Positions 1 to 8,682 of a stretch of 64,000 nucleotides of DNA are shown piece after piece. This DNA comes from JAVBMU01 sp031551755 (GTDB taxonomy: Bacteria > Actinomycetota > Actinomycetes > Actinomycetales > Cellulomonadaceae). The notes under the pieces were generated by a model. That model was not told the origin of the DNA, searched no databases, and was given only the letters and a program-made list of their open reading frames with translations. The stretch covers positions 24,696 to 88,695 of the forward strand of contig JAVBNE010000007.1 in assembly GCA_031551755.1 (NCBI GenBank), written 5' to 3'. Position 1 is the first letter of the stretch. Every line of letters starts with the position of its first letter. The translations under genes were made by a program, and so were the position numbers.

Positions 1-625
1 CTGCCGCCGTGTGGAACTGCGAAACCGTGGAGTCGTCCCGATCCCGCCGTAACACCTGATCGCGGGTCGCGGCCACCGCTGCGGCATCCGCTGTGCCATG
101 TACGTCCAGGGACCGCCGGGCCAAGCGCGCCTCCGGTGAAGCCGTCAGCAGGATCCGCACCGGAGCCTGCGGAGCGACCACCGTGGTGATGTCGCGTCCC
201 TCCGCCACGATTCCGCGGCCCTGGGAGAAGCCGCCTCCGCACTCAGCCGCGATCGCCGCCCGCTGGCGTCGGAGCAACTCCGCCCGCACGCCCATGTTCG
301 TCGCCACCTGACTCACCGCGGCGGCGATAGCCGTGGTCCGGATCGCCTCGGCCACGTCGACACCGTTGACGTAGATGTGCTCCGCACGCGGATCGGTCCC
401 CTGATCCAGCGGCATCGTCTCGACCGCAGCGGTCACCGCCGCCGCATCCGCGAGATCCACCCCCTGCTCGACACACCACCACGTGGCCGCCCGGAACTGG
501 GCACCGGTGTCGAGGTAGGCCAAGGACAGCTCCCGGGCGACGGCCTTCGAGACCGACGACTTTCCCGAGCCGGACGGGCCGTCGATGGCGATCACCAAAC
601 CGGGAGGCAGCTGGGTACTGGTCAC
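1..625 (-). CDS. cmk: Cytidylate kinase (3' end beyond window)
   Basis: CMP/dCMP kinase, which phosphorylates (d)CMP with ATP in cytosolic pyrimidine nucleotide recycling. The P-loop GPSGSGKSS lies at residues 16-24, just after the start, and the family motif EGRDITTVV occurs near residue 150. I chose the GTG at 625-623, which overlaps the aroH stop by four bases (GTGA), so the two genes are translationally coupled. About 208 codons are visible and the C-terminus is cut by the left edge. The position after rluB and aroH is common in actinobacteria, where the GTPase gene der often follows. Confidence 0.95.
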   Translation of the reverse strand, partial: MTSTQLPPGLVIAIDGPSGSGKSSVSKAVARELSLAYLDTGAQFRAATWWCVEQGVDLADAAAVTAAVETMPLDQGTDPRAEHIYVNGVDVAEAIRTTAIAAAVSQVATNMGVRAELLRRQRAAIAAECGGGFSQGRGIVAEGRDITTVVAPQAPVRILLTASPEARLARRSLDVHGTADAAAVAATRDQVLRRDRDDSTVSQFHTAA

Positions 626-984
626 TGAGCAAGGTCCTTTCGTAGGGCGACGGCGCCATGGAGGTAAATATGCCGGACATCGGCCCGCGCGACGTCGATT
701 TCCGCGTGTGCCATGAGTCGCACAACCCGGGGCATCGCACCCGGCACGGCAATCTCCTGCGCGCAGATCAACGGCACGTCGCCCAGACCCATCTCACGGG
801 CGGCAGCGGCCGGAAAGTCAGCGACCAGATCCGGTGTACAGGTGAAGATGATCGAGATCAGCTCCTCACCCTTGATGCCGTTGGCGGTCATCACGGCCGA
901 AACGAGTTCACGGGTGCGTTCCACCAGGTGCGGACGCGCATCGACCTCGAGCTGGGTCGCACCCCGAATGGCACGGACGGACAT
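622..984 (-). CDS. aroH: Chorismate mutase, AroH type
   Basis: A 120-residue monofunctional chorismate mutase converting chorismate to prephenate for phenylalanine and tyrosine synthesis. It belongs to the small trimeric AroH class of Bacillus rather than the helical AroQ class. Active-site residues known from that family fall where expected: Arg7 in RAIRGAT, Glu77 in CAQEIAVPG, Arg89, and Tyr107 in HIYLHGA. The ATG at 984 has GAGGAG seven bases upstream; an in-frame GTG at 990 sits too close to that site. The gene lies 28 bases after rluB and overlaps cmk, so it is part of the leftward operon. Confidence 0.93.
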   Translation of the reverse strand: MSVRAIRGATQLEVDARPHLVERTRELVSAVMTANGIKGEELISIIFTCTPDLVADFPAAAAREMGLGDVPLICAQEIAVPGAMPRVVRLMAHAEIDVARADVRHIYLHGAVALRKDLAQ

Positions 985-1012
985 GGTCACTCCTCTTCGT
1001 GCGCCGACGACG

Positions 1013-1771
1013 CTAGAGACCGACGGCCGACATCAGGCTGCCGAGTTCGGTGCGACCCAGTTCGCGGGTCTGCCCGGGGCGCAGCGTCCCCAACGCAATA
1101 GGCCCGATCCGGGTCCGCACCAACCTGGTCACGGGGAAGCCGACTGCCTCGAAGAGACGTCGCACGATCCGGTTCCGGCCCGAATGCAGCACGACCTCCA
1201 TCATGGTGGCCTGATCCGTCGCGTCGATCACGCGAAAGGAATCCACGGTAGCCCTACCGTCATCGAGCTCGATGCCGCGCCGCATCTTCCCCCCGATCCG
1301 ATGATCGGCTCGGCCGGCCACCGTCACGACATAGGTCTTGGGGACCTCATGGGAGGGGTGCGCGAGCCGGTTCGCCAACTCACCGTCATTGGTCAAGAAG
1401 AGCAGCCCCTCGGAGTCGGCGTCGAGCCGGCCCACGTGAAAGAGCCGTTCGGTCCGATCGCCCAGAAATCGATCGAGGTCCGGGCGGCCTTGCGGGTCGT
1501 GCATCGTCGAGATGACCCCGAGCGGCTTGTTCAGGGCCAGTGTCACGAGTCCCGTGTCGAGCTGCACCCGCATGCCGTCGACGTGGATCACCGCGGCCGC
1601 CGGATCAACCCGAATACCGACCTCCTTCACCCGCACACCGTCGACGTCGACTCGGCCGGACGTGATCAGTTCCTCGCATGCCCGGCGTGACCCCCACCCA
1701 GCTTTCGCCAGCACCTTCTGGAGACGGACTCCGTCAGCAACGTGGACATCGTCCGCGTCCGAATGCGTCAT
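1013..1771 (-). CDS. rluB: 23S rRNA pseudouridine synthase, RsuA/RluB family
   Basis: A 252-residue pseudouridine synthase. It has an N-terminal S4 RNA-binding domain (about residues 15-60, VRLQKVLAKAG) and the catalytic stretch GRLDADSEGLLFLTNDG at 114-130, whose Asp117 is the expected catalytic aspartate. Members of this family in the scpA-scpB neighbourhood modify 23S rRNA helix 89; the exact target here is inferred. The reading frame is open upstream, but the ATG at 1771 has AGAGGT before it and begins two bases after the scpB stop, so I took it as the start. Confidence 0.92.
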   Translation of the reverse strand: MTHSDADDVHVADGVRLQKVLAKAGWGSRRACEELITSGRVDVDGVRVKEVGIRVDPAAAVIHVDGMRVQLDTGLVTLALNKPLGVISTMHDPQGRPDLDRFLGDRTERLFHVGRLDADSEGLLFLTNDGELANRLAHPSHEVPKTYVVTVAGRADHRIGGKMRRGIELDDGRATVDSFRVIDATDQATMMEVVLHSGRNRIVRRLFEAVGFPVTRLVRTRIGPIALGTLRPGQTRELGRTELGSLMSAVGL

Positions 1772-1773
1772 CT

Positions 1774-2445
1774 TTACCTCTCGTTGAGTGCGTCGAGCAC
1801 ATCTATCTCGGGCAGGAACGGCGCCAATGGCGGCAAGTCCTCGAGCGAGACCAGCCCCATCCGCTCCAAGAAGTATCCCGTGGTTCCGTAGAGCACCGCA
1901 CCGGTCACCGGATCGGAATCGACTTCGGCGATCAGGCCCCGGGTGCTGAGCGTCCGGACCACGCCGTCGACGTTGACGCCGCGCACCGCGGAGATCTGCC
2001 CTCGGCTGACCGGCTGCCGGTAGGCCACCACCGCCAAGGTCTCCAAGGCGGCCTGGGTCAACCGGGTGATCTGACCACCCTGAACGAACCGGCCGACGAC
2101 GTCGGCGAAGGCCGGCGCGGTGTAGAGCCGCCACCCACCGGCGAGCTCACGCAGCTCGAATCCTCGCGGCCGACCGCCGTCATCGCCCTGGAAATCCGCC
2201 ACCAAGGCCGCCAGCAGATCGGCGACCTCGTCGACCGGCAGTCGCAGTGCGACGGCGAGGTCAGCGACCGGCACCGGCTCATCGGCCACCATGAGGATCG
2301 CCTCGATGGCGGCCAGCGGACCGCCGGGCAACGCCCGCAGGTTCCAGTCGTCCTCGGAAGCCGCTTCCGGACCGGGCGCGTCGGCGACCGTGTCCGGACC
2401 GTGTGCAGGAACGGCAGAGCCCTCCGGCGCCTCCGCTGTCGTCAT
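1774..2445 (-). CDS. scpB: Segregation and condensation protein B
   Basis: A 223-residue ScpB, the paired winged-helix subunit that binds kleisin ScpA and SMC in chromosome condensation. After an acidic, low-complexity N-terminus of about 40 residues, the conserved first winged helix starts at AIEAILMVADEPV. The second contains LAVVAYRQPVSRGQI and RGVNVDGVVRTL, the most recognisable family signature. The ATG overlaps the scpA stop by four bases (ATGA), so the two partners are translationally coupled. Confidence 0.94.
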   Translation of the reverse strand: MTTAEAPEGSAVPAHGPDTVADAPGPEAASEDDWNLRALPGGPLAAIEAILMVADEPVPVADLAVALRLPVDEVADLLAALVADFQGDDGGRPRGFELRELAGGWRLYTAPAFADVVGRFVQGGQITRLTQAALETLAVVAYRQPVSRGQISAVRGVNVDGVVRTLSTRGLIAEVDSDPVTGAVLYGTTGYFLERMGLVSLEDLPPLAPFLPEIDVLDALNER

Positions 2446-3314
2446 TGGTTCTCCCCCTCATCGTCGAACTCACTGCCTGCCGTCGGTGCTCGATCATCGT
2501 CGGGCGCCACCCAGCGCACCGTCAGCTCACCCAACGGTGACAACTGGTCGAAGGCGATCACGCCCTCGCGGAATAGCTCCAGCAGCGCCAGAAAACGAGC
2601 CACTACCACCATCGTCTCGCCCGCGTCGGCCACCAAGGCGCGGAAGGTGGTCACCCCCGTCCGGCTCACCCGGGCGGCAACCACATCGGCCTGCTCGCGC
2701 ACGCTGACAGCGGATGAATGTAGGTGTGTCAGCGACACCCCGGGAGGCGCGGGTTTCGGGGCGAAGGCCCGAGCCGCCAGCGCGGCGAGACGATCAGGCC
2801 CGACCTGCCACACCAACTCGGGGAGCAACGCCGCAAACTGCGGCTCGAGCTGAACGACCCGCGGGTACCGGCGCCCTGCAGATGCCGACCGCTCTGCAAG
2901 GAAGCCCGCCACTTCCTTGTAGGCGCGGTACTGCAACAGGCGGGCGAAGAGCAGGTCGCGGGCCTCCAACAGCGCCAAGTCCTCGGTGTCGTCGACGATG
3001 CCCGACGGAAGCAGCCTCGCGGCCTTGAGATCGAGCAACGTGGCAGCGATCACCAGGAACTCCGATGCGGTGGACAGATCCCATCCATCGGCCCCACCGT
3101 CCGCACTCGCCCGTTCGGCGGCCCGGATGTACCCGATGAACTCATCGGTGACCTGACCGAGGGCAATCTCGGTGACATCGAGCTTGTTCTTCGTGATCAG
3201 CGACAACAACAGGTCGAAGGGACCCGAGAAGTTCGCGAGGTGAACCTCGAAGGGCAACCCCCCGGAAGGGGCCGGTGCGGCCAGTGGGGAAGCGACCTCA
3301 GGCCGCGTCGCCAC
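2442..3314 (-). CDS. scpA: Segregation and condensation protein A (kleisin)
   Basis: A 290-residue ScpA kleisin bridging SMC heads in bacterial condensin. The N-terminal signature FEVHLANFSGPFDLLLSLI is clear, followed by KLDVTEIALGQVTDEF and a winged-helix C-terminus ending in an acidic tail. I prefer the GTG at 3314, which has GGAG about ten bases upstream; a TTG at 3320 is the alternative. Either start lies inside the end of parA, giving an overlap of about 17 bases. It is coupled to scpB downstream. Confidence 0.93.
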   Translation of the reverse strand: MATRPEVASPLAAPAPSGGLPFEVHLANFSGPFDLLLSLITKNKLDVTEIALGQVTDEFIGYIRAAERASADGGADGWDLSTASEFLVIAATLLDLKAARLLPSGIVDDTEDLALLEARDLLFARLLQYRAYKEVAGFLAERSASAGRRYPRVVQLEPQFAALLPELVWQVGPDRLAALAARAFAPKPAPPGVSLTHLHSSAVSVREQADVVAARVSRTGVTTFRALVADAGETMVVVARFLALLELFREGVIAFDQLSPLGELTVRWVAPDDDRAPTAGSEFDDEGENQ

Positions 3315-4215
3315 GCGCAATCAGCTCCCGCGCGAGTTGTCGATATGCAATTGCCCCGGAGTGAGTCGGAGCGTAATTCGTGATCGGCTCGGCTGCGACA
3401 GAAGCATCGGGGAACTTGACGGTTCGCCCGATGACGGTGTGCAACAGGGTGTCGCCGAATGCCTCGTGCACCCGCTGGACCACTTCACGCGAATGGAGGG
3501 TCCGCGGGTCGAACATGGTGGCGAGGATGCCGTCGATCTCCAGTCGAGGATTGAGCCGGTCCCGGACCTTGTCGATCGTGTCCACGAGCAGGGCGACGCC
3601 GCGAAGCGCGAAGAACTCGCATTCGAGGGGAATGAGCACGCCGTGCGCGGCGGTCAACGCATTCACGGTGAGCAGCCCCAACGCCGGCTGGCAGTCGATG
3701 AGCACGACGTCGTAGTCGTCCACCACCGGCCGCAAGGCACGTGCCAACACTGACTCGCGCGCCACCTCGCCCACCAACTGCACCTCGGCCGCGGAGAGAT
3801 CGATGTTCGCGGGCAATAGGTCAAGGCCGTCCACGTGGGTCGGCGCGATGACGTCCTTCGCCTCGACGCCGCGCTCCATCAGGACGTTGTAGATCGTCCG
3901 CTCCAGCTCGTGGGGGTTGACTCCGAGTCCCACCGAAGCCGCGCCCTGGGGGTCGAAATCGACGACGAGTACGCGGCGTCCGTATTCAGCCAGCGAGGCA
4001 CCAAGATTGATGGTCGACGTCGTCTTGCCGACCCCGCCCTTTTGGTTGCACATCGCGATGATGCGACCCGGGCCATGCGAATCCAAGGGCGCGGGGATCG
4101 CGAACTCAGGCATGGGCCGCCCGACGGCGTCGACGCGCTCATCGACGGCTACTGCCAGGGCAACCGGAGCGGCAGGCGAAGGAAGCGTGCCGGTCGGCTC
4201 GTGGGTCGTGCTCAC
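3298..4215 (-). CDS. ParA/Soj family ATPase
   Basis: A 305-residue deviant-Walker ATPase of the ParA/MinD group. Walker A is KGGVGKTT at residues 59-66, followed by VVDFDPQGAAS and LIDCQPALG. About 50 Pro/Ala-rich residues precede the ATPase domain. No parB is adjacent. In actinobacteria a second ParA-like gene commonly sits between xerD and scpA, distinct from the origin-proximal parAB pair. A role in chromosome organisation with ScpAB is inferred from the overlap with scpA, not shown. Confidence 0.9.
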   Translation of the reverse strand: MSTTHEPTGTLPSPAAPVALAVAVDERVDAVGRPMPEFAIPAPLDSHGPGRIIAMCNQKGGVGKTTSTINLGASLAEYGRRVLVVDFDPQGAASVGLGVNPHELERTIYNVLMERGVEAKDVIAPTHVDGLDLLPANIDLSAAEVQLVGEVARESVLARALRPVVDDYDVVLIDCQPALGLLTVNALTAAHGVLIPLECEFFALRGVALLVDTIDKVRDRLNPRLEIDGILATMFDPRTLHSREVVQRVHEAFGDTLLHTVIGRTVKFPDASVAAEPITNYAPTHSGAIAYRQLARELIARGDAA

Positions 4216-4264
4216 GGCGCCACGCTATCGCAGGACGCGGCCCGATTTGCGCATACACGCGCTG

Positions 4265-5215
4265 TCATCCACGTGCCCGGGGGTGCGCGAACGCATATAC
4301 CTCGCGTAACGCATCAGGTGTCACTTTCGTATAGATTTGGGTTGTTGTGACGGATGCGTGGCCGAGGAGTTCCTGCACCACCCGGATATCCGCACCCCCG
4401 GCAAGCAGGTGGGTGGCGAAGGAATGGCGCAAGGTGTGTGGCGAGATCCGCTCGGGCTCGTCGATCCCGGCATGCTCCGCCGCTTGGCGCAGGGCGGACC
4501 ATGCGCTTTGCCGGCTCAACCGCGCTCCCCGGGCGTTGACGAACAAGGCGGAGGTACCACGACCGTGGGCACTGAGCTCTGGCCGGGCCCGCACCAGGTA
4601 GGCGGCAATGGCCCGCTCAGCGAAGGACCCGACCGGCACGACACGTTCCTTGCCGCCCTTTCCGACCAACCGCACCGAGCGCGTCTCCAGATCGATGTCG
4701 TCAACGTCCAGACTCACCGCCTCCGTGATTCGCGCACCAGTCGAGTACAAGAGTTCCAGTAACGCCCAGTCGCGAATCCCCGCGGCGTCGTCGGCCTTCT
4801 CGGCCGCGGTCAAGATGGCGGCGACCTCGTCCGTTGCAATCGCCCGTGGAAGCCGGCGACCCAACGCGGGGGCATGCACATCGGCCGCGGGATCGATGTC
4901 GGTCGCGGCTTCCGCCGCCACGAAACGATGCCATCCTCGAACGGAGGCGACCGATCGGGCCGTCGACGACACCGATAGCGGGGTACCCCCATCGGCACCC
5001 TCGCGTAGGGCAGCAACGTACTGCGTGACGTCGGTCGAAGTAATGTCCGCGACGGCGGTCACGCCGCGTGCTCCCAGATAAGCCACATACCGCGCGAGAT
5101 CACGGCGGTACGCAGCAAGCGTATTGGGAGACAACCCGCGTTCAACGGCCAGGTGGGCAAGGTACTCATCCACCGCGCCCGCAGGTCCTCGCGAGGCGGC
5201 CGAGTCGGAGGTCAC
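4265..5215 (-). CDS. xerD: Site-specific tyrosine recombinase XerD
   Basis: A 316-residue tyrosine recombinase that resolves chromosome dimers at dif with XerC. It has an N-terminal SAM-like core-binding domain (residues about 13-105) and a catalytic domain with Arg162 (TGARITEA), a beta-hairpin lysine near 187-189, His260/Arg263 (HTLRHSF), His286 (LLGHAS) and Tyr295 (TQIYTKV). The frame is open far upstream, but the GTG at 5215 overlaps the ctaB stop by four bases and gives the normal XerD length. Its location before parA-scpA-scpB is typical of chromosomal xerD rather than of a phage integrase. Confidence 0.93.
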   Translation of the reverse strand: MTSDSAASRGPAGAVDEYLAHLAVERGLSPNTLAAYRRDLARYVAYLGARGVTAVADITSTDVTQYVAALREGADGGTPLSVSSTARSVASVRGWHRFVAAEAATDIDPAADVHAPALGRRLPRAIATDEVAAILTAAEKADDAAGIRDWALLELLYSTGARITEAVSLDVDDIDLETRSVRLVGKGGKERVVPVGSFAERAIAAYLVRARPELSAHGRGTSALFVNARGARLSRQSAWSALRQAAEHAGIDEPERISPHTLRHSFATHLLAGGADIRVVQELLGHASVTTTQIYTKVTPDALREVYAFAHPRARG

Positions 5216-6156
5216 CACGGCAAGAAGACGTCTACCGCAATCGCCAGGAACAGCAAGGTGAGGTAGGTGATCGAGGCGTGGAAGACCTTCATCGCGCCGA
5301 GTTTGCCCCGGGCGGGGTTCGCGGCCCGCCGCAACATGGTCAAGGTCGAGGCGCCGAACCAGGCACCGAGCGCCGCGGCGACTACCGCGTAAGCCCAGGT
5401 CATTCCGCTGAGCGGTACCAGAGCCAGCGAACACGCGATCATTGCGGCGGTGTAGATGACCATCTCGCGGGCGACTCGCTTGTCGTCGGCGACCACCGGC
5501 AGCATGGGAACGCCGGCCTTGGCGTAGTCCTGCTTGAACTTGATGGACAGCGGCCAGTAATGCGGTGGGGTCCAGAAGAAGATGACACCGAAGAGGGCAA
5601 CCGCGGACCATGCCAGTCCGCCGGTCACCGCGGACCAACCGATGAATACGGGCATACAACCCGCGATCCCACCCCAGACGATGTTCTGCGGAGTCCGACG
5701 CTTGAGGATCATCGTGTAGCCGACCACATAGATCGCGATGGCCGCGAAGGTCAGCAGCGCGGAGACGACGTTCACCACCAGGGCGAACCAGGCCAGCGCC
5801 ATGACCCCCAGGGCAGTCGCGAAGACCAAAGCCGCGCCAGGGGTCACAGCTCCCGTCACCAACGGCCGGCGCTTGGTCCGGTTCATCACCTCATCGATAT
5901 CCCGATCGAGGTAGCAGTTGAACGCATTGGCCGATCCAGCCGCGGCCGCGCCTCCCAGCAGGGTGGCAAGGATCAACCACCACGACGGCATTCCACCCTC
6001 GGCCAGGATCATCGTGGGCACTGTCGTGACCAGCAGCAGCTCGATCACCCGTGGCTTGGTCAAGGCGACATAGGCCCCGACCCGTGCCCGCACGGTGCGC
6101 ACCGCTGAGCCGTCCGGGGCTACGGACAAGACTGGGGCGACGGACGCCTGGCTCAT
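5212..6156 (-). CDS. ctaB: Protoheme IX farnesyltransferase
   Basis: A 314-residue polytopic UbiA-family prenyltransferase that farnesylates heme B to heme O for aa3-type cytochrome oxidase. The first Asp-rich motif is in NAFNCYLDRDIDEVMNR, followed by KRRPLVTG, and the second is around FKQDYAKAGVPMLPVV. About nine hydrophobic segments follow. The chosen ATG at 6156 begins MSQASVAP; the frame is open to 6357, but a candidate promoter at 6226-6255 lies inside that extension and the family length fits the shorter form. It is divergent from tkt, the arrangement usual in actinobacteria. Confidence 0.93.
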   Translation of the reverse strand: MSQASVAPVLSVAPDGSAVRTVRARVGAYVALTKPRVIELLLVTTVPTMILAEGGMPSWWLILATLLGGAAAAGSANAFNCYLDRDIDEVMNRTKRRPLVTGAVTPGAALVFATALGVMALAWFALVVNVVSALLTFAAIAIYVVGYTMILKRRTPQNIVWGGIAGCMPVFIGWSAVTGGLAWSAVALFGVIFFWTPPHYWPLSIKFKQDYAKAGVPMLPVVADDKRVAREMVIYTAAMIACSLALVPLSGMTWAYAVVAAALGAWFGASTLTMLRRAANPARGKLGAMKVFHASITYLTLLFLAIAVDVFLPW

Positions 6157-6489
6157 GGACTGCACGGGTCTCCGTTCTGATCGACTACGCGCGACGACAC
6201 GCGCAGTCACCTTCCCAATCGGCCGACTCTGCACAACCAGGAAATCGACTGTCAAGGACATGGTACGTCGCCTCCAACTGAAAGGGCTTTCGTCCTTGCC
6301 CGAAATCAGAGGAGATCCGGCGAATGGAACGTTGATTGCCTCACACCGCCTACCCACATCTCCCGTATTAGGCTGAGCCAGCGCCCTTCGCCGCGGTCCC
6401 TCGCGGACCGCCTTGGGCGCTCGTCATTGAAGATGACTCACGACTCAACCGCGACAATCCGGCACCAGCCGGACGGAAAGGGGTGCCGG
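6157..6489. other. Divergent ctaB/tkt intergenic region with hairpin
   Basis: A 333-base gap between divergently transcribed ctaB and tkt. It holds the candidate ctaB promoter and, at 6380-6421, an imperfect hairpin whose outer arms AGCGCCC/GGGCGCT and inner arms GCGGTCC/GGACCGC pair. The hairpin lies upstream of both genes, in the probable tkt leader, so it is not a terminator of either. I see no ORF with good start signals and could not identify a known riboswitch. Confidence 0.5.
6226..6255 (-). promoter_or_regulatory. Candidate ctaB promoter
   Basis: On the minus strand a perfect -35 hexamer TTGACA (6255-6250) is followed after 18 bases by CAGAGT (6231-6226), a weak -10 that keeps the important second A and last T. 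A transcript would start near 6218, about 60 bases before the chosen ctaB ATG. It is predicted by eye only. Confidence 0.45.
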
Positions 6490-8652
6490 GTGTCCGTGTT
6501 CTCCCCCACATTCACGCCTTTGGACTGGACCGACCTGGACGACCGGGCGATCCGCACGATCAAGGCGCTGGCCGCCGACGCTGTCCAAAAGGTCGGCAAC
6601 GGGCACCCCGGGACCGCGATCTCACTGGCTCCCGCCGCATACCTGCTGTTTCAACACGTGCTCCGTCACGACCCCGGTGATCCCCACTGGGTGGGTCGAG
6701 ACCGGTTCGTCCTGTCTGCCGGCCATTCCTCGCTCACCTTGTATCTGCAGCTCTTCCTGGCCGGCTACGGGCTTGAGATCGAGGACCTCGAGTCGCTGCG
6801 CACTTGGGGTTCGGCGACACCGGGCCACCCCGAGTACCAACACACCGCCGGCGTGGAGATCACGACTGGACCACTCGGCCAGGGACTCGCCTCAGCGGTG
6901 GGCATGGCGTTCGCGGCGCGCCGCGAACGTGGTCTGCTCGACCCCCATGCCGCGCCCGGGCAGAGCCCCTTCGATCACCAGATCGTCGTGATCGCCTCGG
7001 ACGGTGACCTCGAAGAGGGCGTCACCGCAGAAGCGTCGTCGCTAGCCGGCCACCAGGAACTCGGGAATCTGCTCGTCATCTGGGATGACAACAAGATCTC
7101 GATCGAGGATGACACCACCATCGCCTTTACCGAGGACGTGCTGGCACGCTACGCAGCCTACGGATGGCACACGCAGTCCGTCGATTGGACGGCCGGCGAC
7201 AGCGGGTACACCGAGAACGTACATGCCCTCGCGGACGCGGTCGCCGCCGCCCAAGCCGAGACCAACCGCCCGTCGATCATTTCGCTGCGCACGATCATCG
7301 GTTGGCCTTCGCCCACCAAACAGAACACCGGGGCGATCCACGGCTCCGCGATGGGCGTTGAGGAGGTCCGCGGTCTCAAGGTCGCCCTGGGGCTCGACCC
7401 CGACCAACAGTTCCAGGTGCCCGCCGATGTCCTGCGGCATACCCGCGGGGTCGCCGAAAGGCAGGCCGAGGAGCGGGCACGCTGGGACCTGGCCTACGCC
7501 GCGTGGAAGTCCGCGAACCCCGCCGCTGCCCAGATGCTCGACCGCTGGACCCGACGCGAGTTGACCCCCGGGTGGCAGGAGGCCCTGCCCAGCTTCGAGG
7601 CCGGCACGGCCGTCGCGACTCGGTCCGCCTCCGGCAAGACCTTGTCCGCGCTCGCCCAGGCACTTCCGGAACTCTGGGGCGGCTCGGCCGATCTGGCCGG
7701 CTCGAACAACACCACGATGGCGGGCGAGCCCTCCTTCGTGCCGACCCGATGGGCCACCAAAGCCTTCCCCGGACACGAGTACGGCCGGACCTTGCACTTC
7801 GGCATCCGGGAACACGCCATGGGGTCGATCCTCAACGGGATCGTGCTACACGGCGGCACCCGCGCCTACGGTGGGACGTTCCTCACCTTCAGCGACTACA
7901 TGCGGCCCGCGGTCCGGCTAGCCGCGCTGATGCGCATCCCGACGACCTTCGTCTGGACGCATGACTCGATCGGATTGGGCGAGGACGGACCCACCCACCA
8001 ACCGGTCGAACACCTGGCCACCTTGCGCGCGATTCCAGGACTCGATGTCATCCGGCCAGCCGACGCAAACGAAACCGTGTGGGCGTGGCGAACTCTGTTG
8101 TCACATGTCGACCGGCCGGCCGGCCTGGTCTTGACCCGCCAAGACGTCCCGACGTTCCCCCGCGGGGTCGACGGGTACGCCGAGGCCGCGGGCACCGCAC
8201 GCGGTGGCTACACCTTGTTGGACACGCCCGGAGATCCTGATGTCATCTTGATCGGTACCGGCTCCGAGGTGCAGCTGGCGGTGTCCGCCCGCGAGCTGTT
8301 GGCGGCTGACGGCATCGCGGCCCGGGTGGTCTCCATGCCCTGCCGCGAGTGGTTCGACGCCCAGGACGACGACTACCGCCAGGCGGTGCTCCCCCCCGCA
8401 GTACGTGCCCGCGTCTCGGTCGAGGCCGGGATCCGCCAGGGGTGGCCGGAGCTGCTCGGCGACGCCGGACGTGCCGTCAGCCTGGAGCACTACGGGGCCT
8501 CGGCGGACGCGGAGACCCTCTTCCGAGAGTTCGGGTTCACCCCGGCCGCGGTCGCGGCCGCCGCTCGTGACTCGCTCGCTACCGCGCGAACTGGAACCGG
8601 CGCTGGCCAGTCCCCGACACCCAGCATCGGCGGGACCGGCGACCTGAGCTGA
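6490..8652 (+). CDS. tkt: Transketolase
   Basis: A 720-residue thiamine diphosphate enzyme that moves two-carbon units in the non-oxidative pentose phosphate pathway. Visible landmarks are GNGHPGTA near the N-terminus, the cofactor motif ASDGDLEEG, HGSAMG, and the catalytic-glutamate region FGIREHAMG, followed by GEDGPTHQP. I chose the GTG at 6490, with GGAAAGGGG about seven bases before it. An ATG at 6427 would add 21 residues and has a poorer ribosome-binding site. It is the first gene of a run with zwf, opcA and pgl; no transaldolase gene follows it. Confidence 0.95.
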   Translation: MSVFSPTFTPLDWTDLDDRAIRTIKALAADAVQKVGNGHPGTAISLAPAAYLLFQHVLRHDPGDPHWVGRDRFVLSAGHSSLTLYLQLFLAGYGLEIEDLESLRTWGSATPGHPEYQHTAGVEITTGPLGQGLASAVGMAFAARRERGLLDPHAAPGQSPFDHQIVVIASDGDLEEGVTAEASSLAGHQELGNLLVIWDDNKISIEDDTTIAFTEDVLARYAAYGWHTQSVDWTAGDSGYTENVHALADAVAAAQAETNRPSIISLRTIIGWPSPTKQNTGAIHGSAMGVEEVRGLKVALGLDPDQQFQVPADVLRHTRGVAERQAEERARWDLAYAAWKSANPAAAQMLDRWTRRELTPGWQEALPSFEAGTAVATRSASGKTLSALAQALPELWGGSADLAGSNNTTMAGEPSFVPTRWATKAFPGHEYGRTLHFGIREHAMGSILNGIVLHGGTRAYGGTFLTFSDYMRPAVRLAALMRIPTTFVWTHDSIGLGEDGPTHQPVEHLATLRAIPGLDVIRPADANETVWAWRTLLSHVDRPAGLVLTRQDVPTFPRGVDGYAEAAGTARGGYTLLDTPGDPDVILIGTGSEVQLAVSARELLAADGIAARVVSMPCREWFDAQDDDYRQAVLPPAVRARVSVEAGIRQGWPELLGDAGRAVSLEHYGASADAETLFREFGFTPAAVAAAARDSLATARTGTGAGQSPTPSIGGTGDLS

Positions 8653-8682
8653 TCGCATCTGCCCCGACCTGAGGACCGTGTC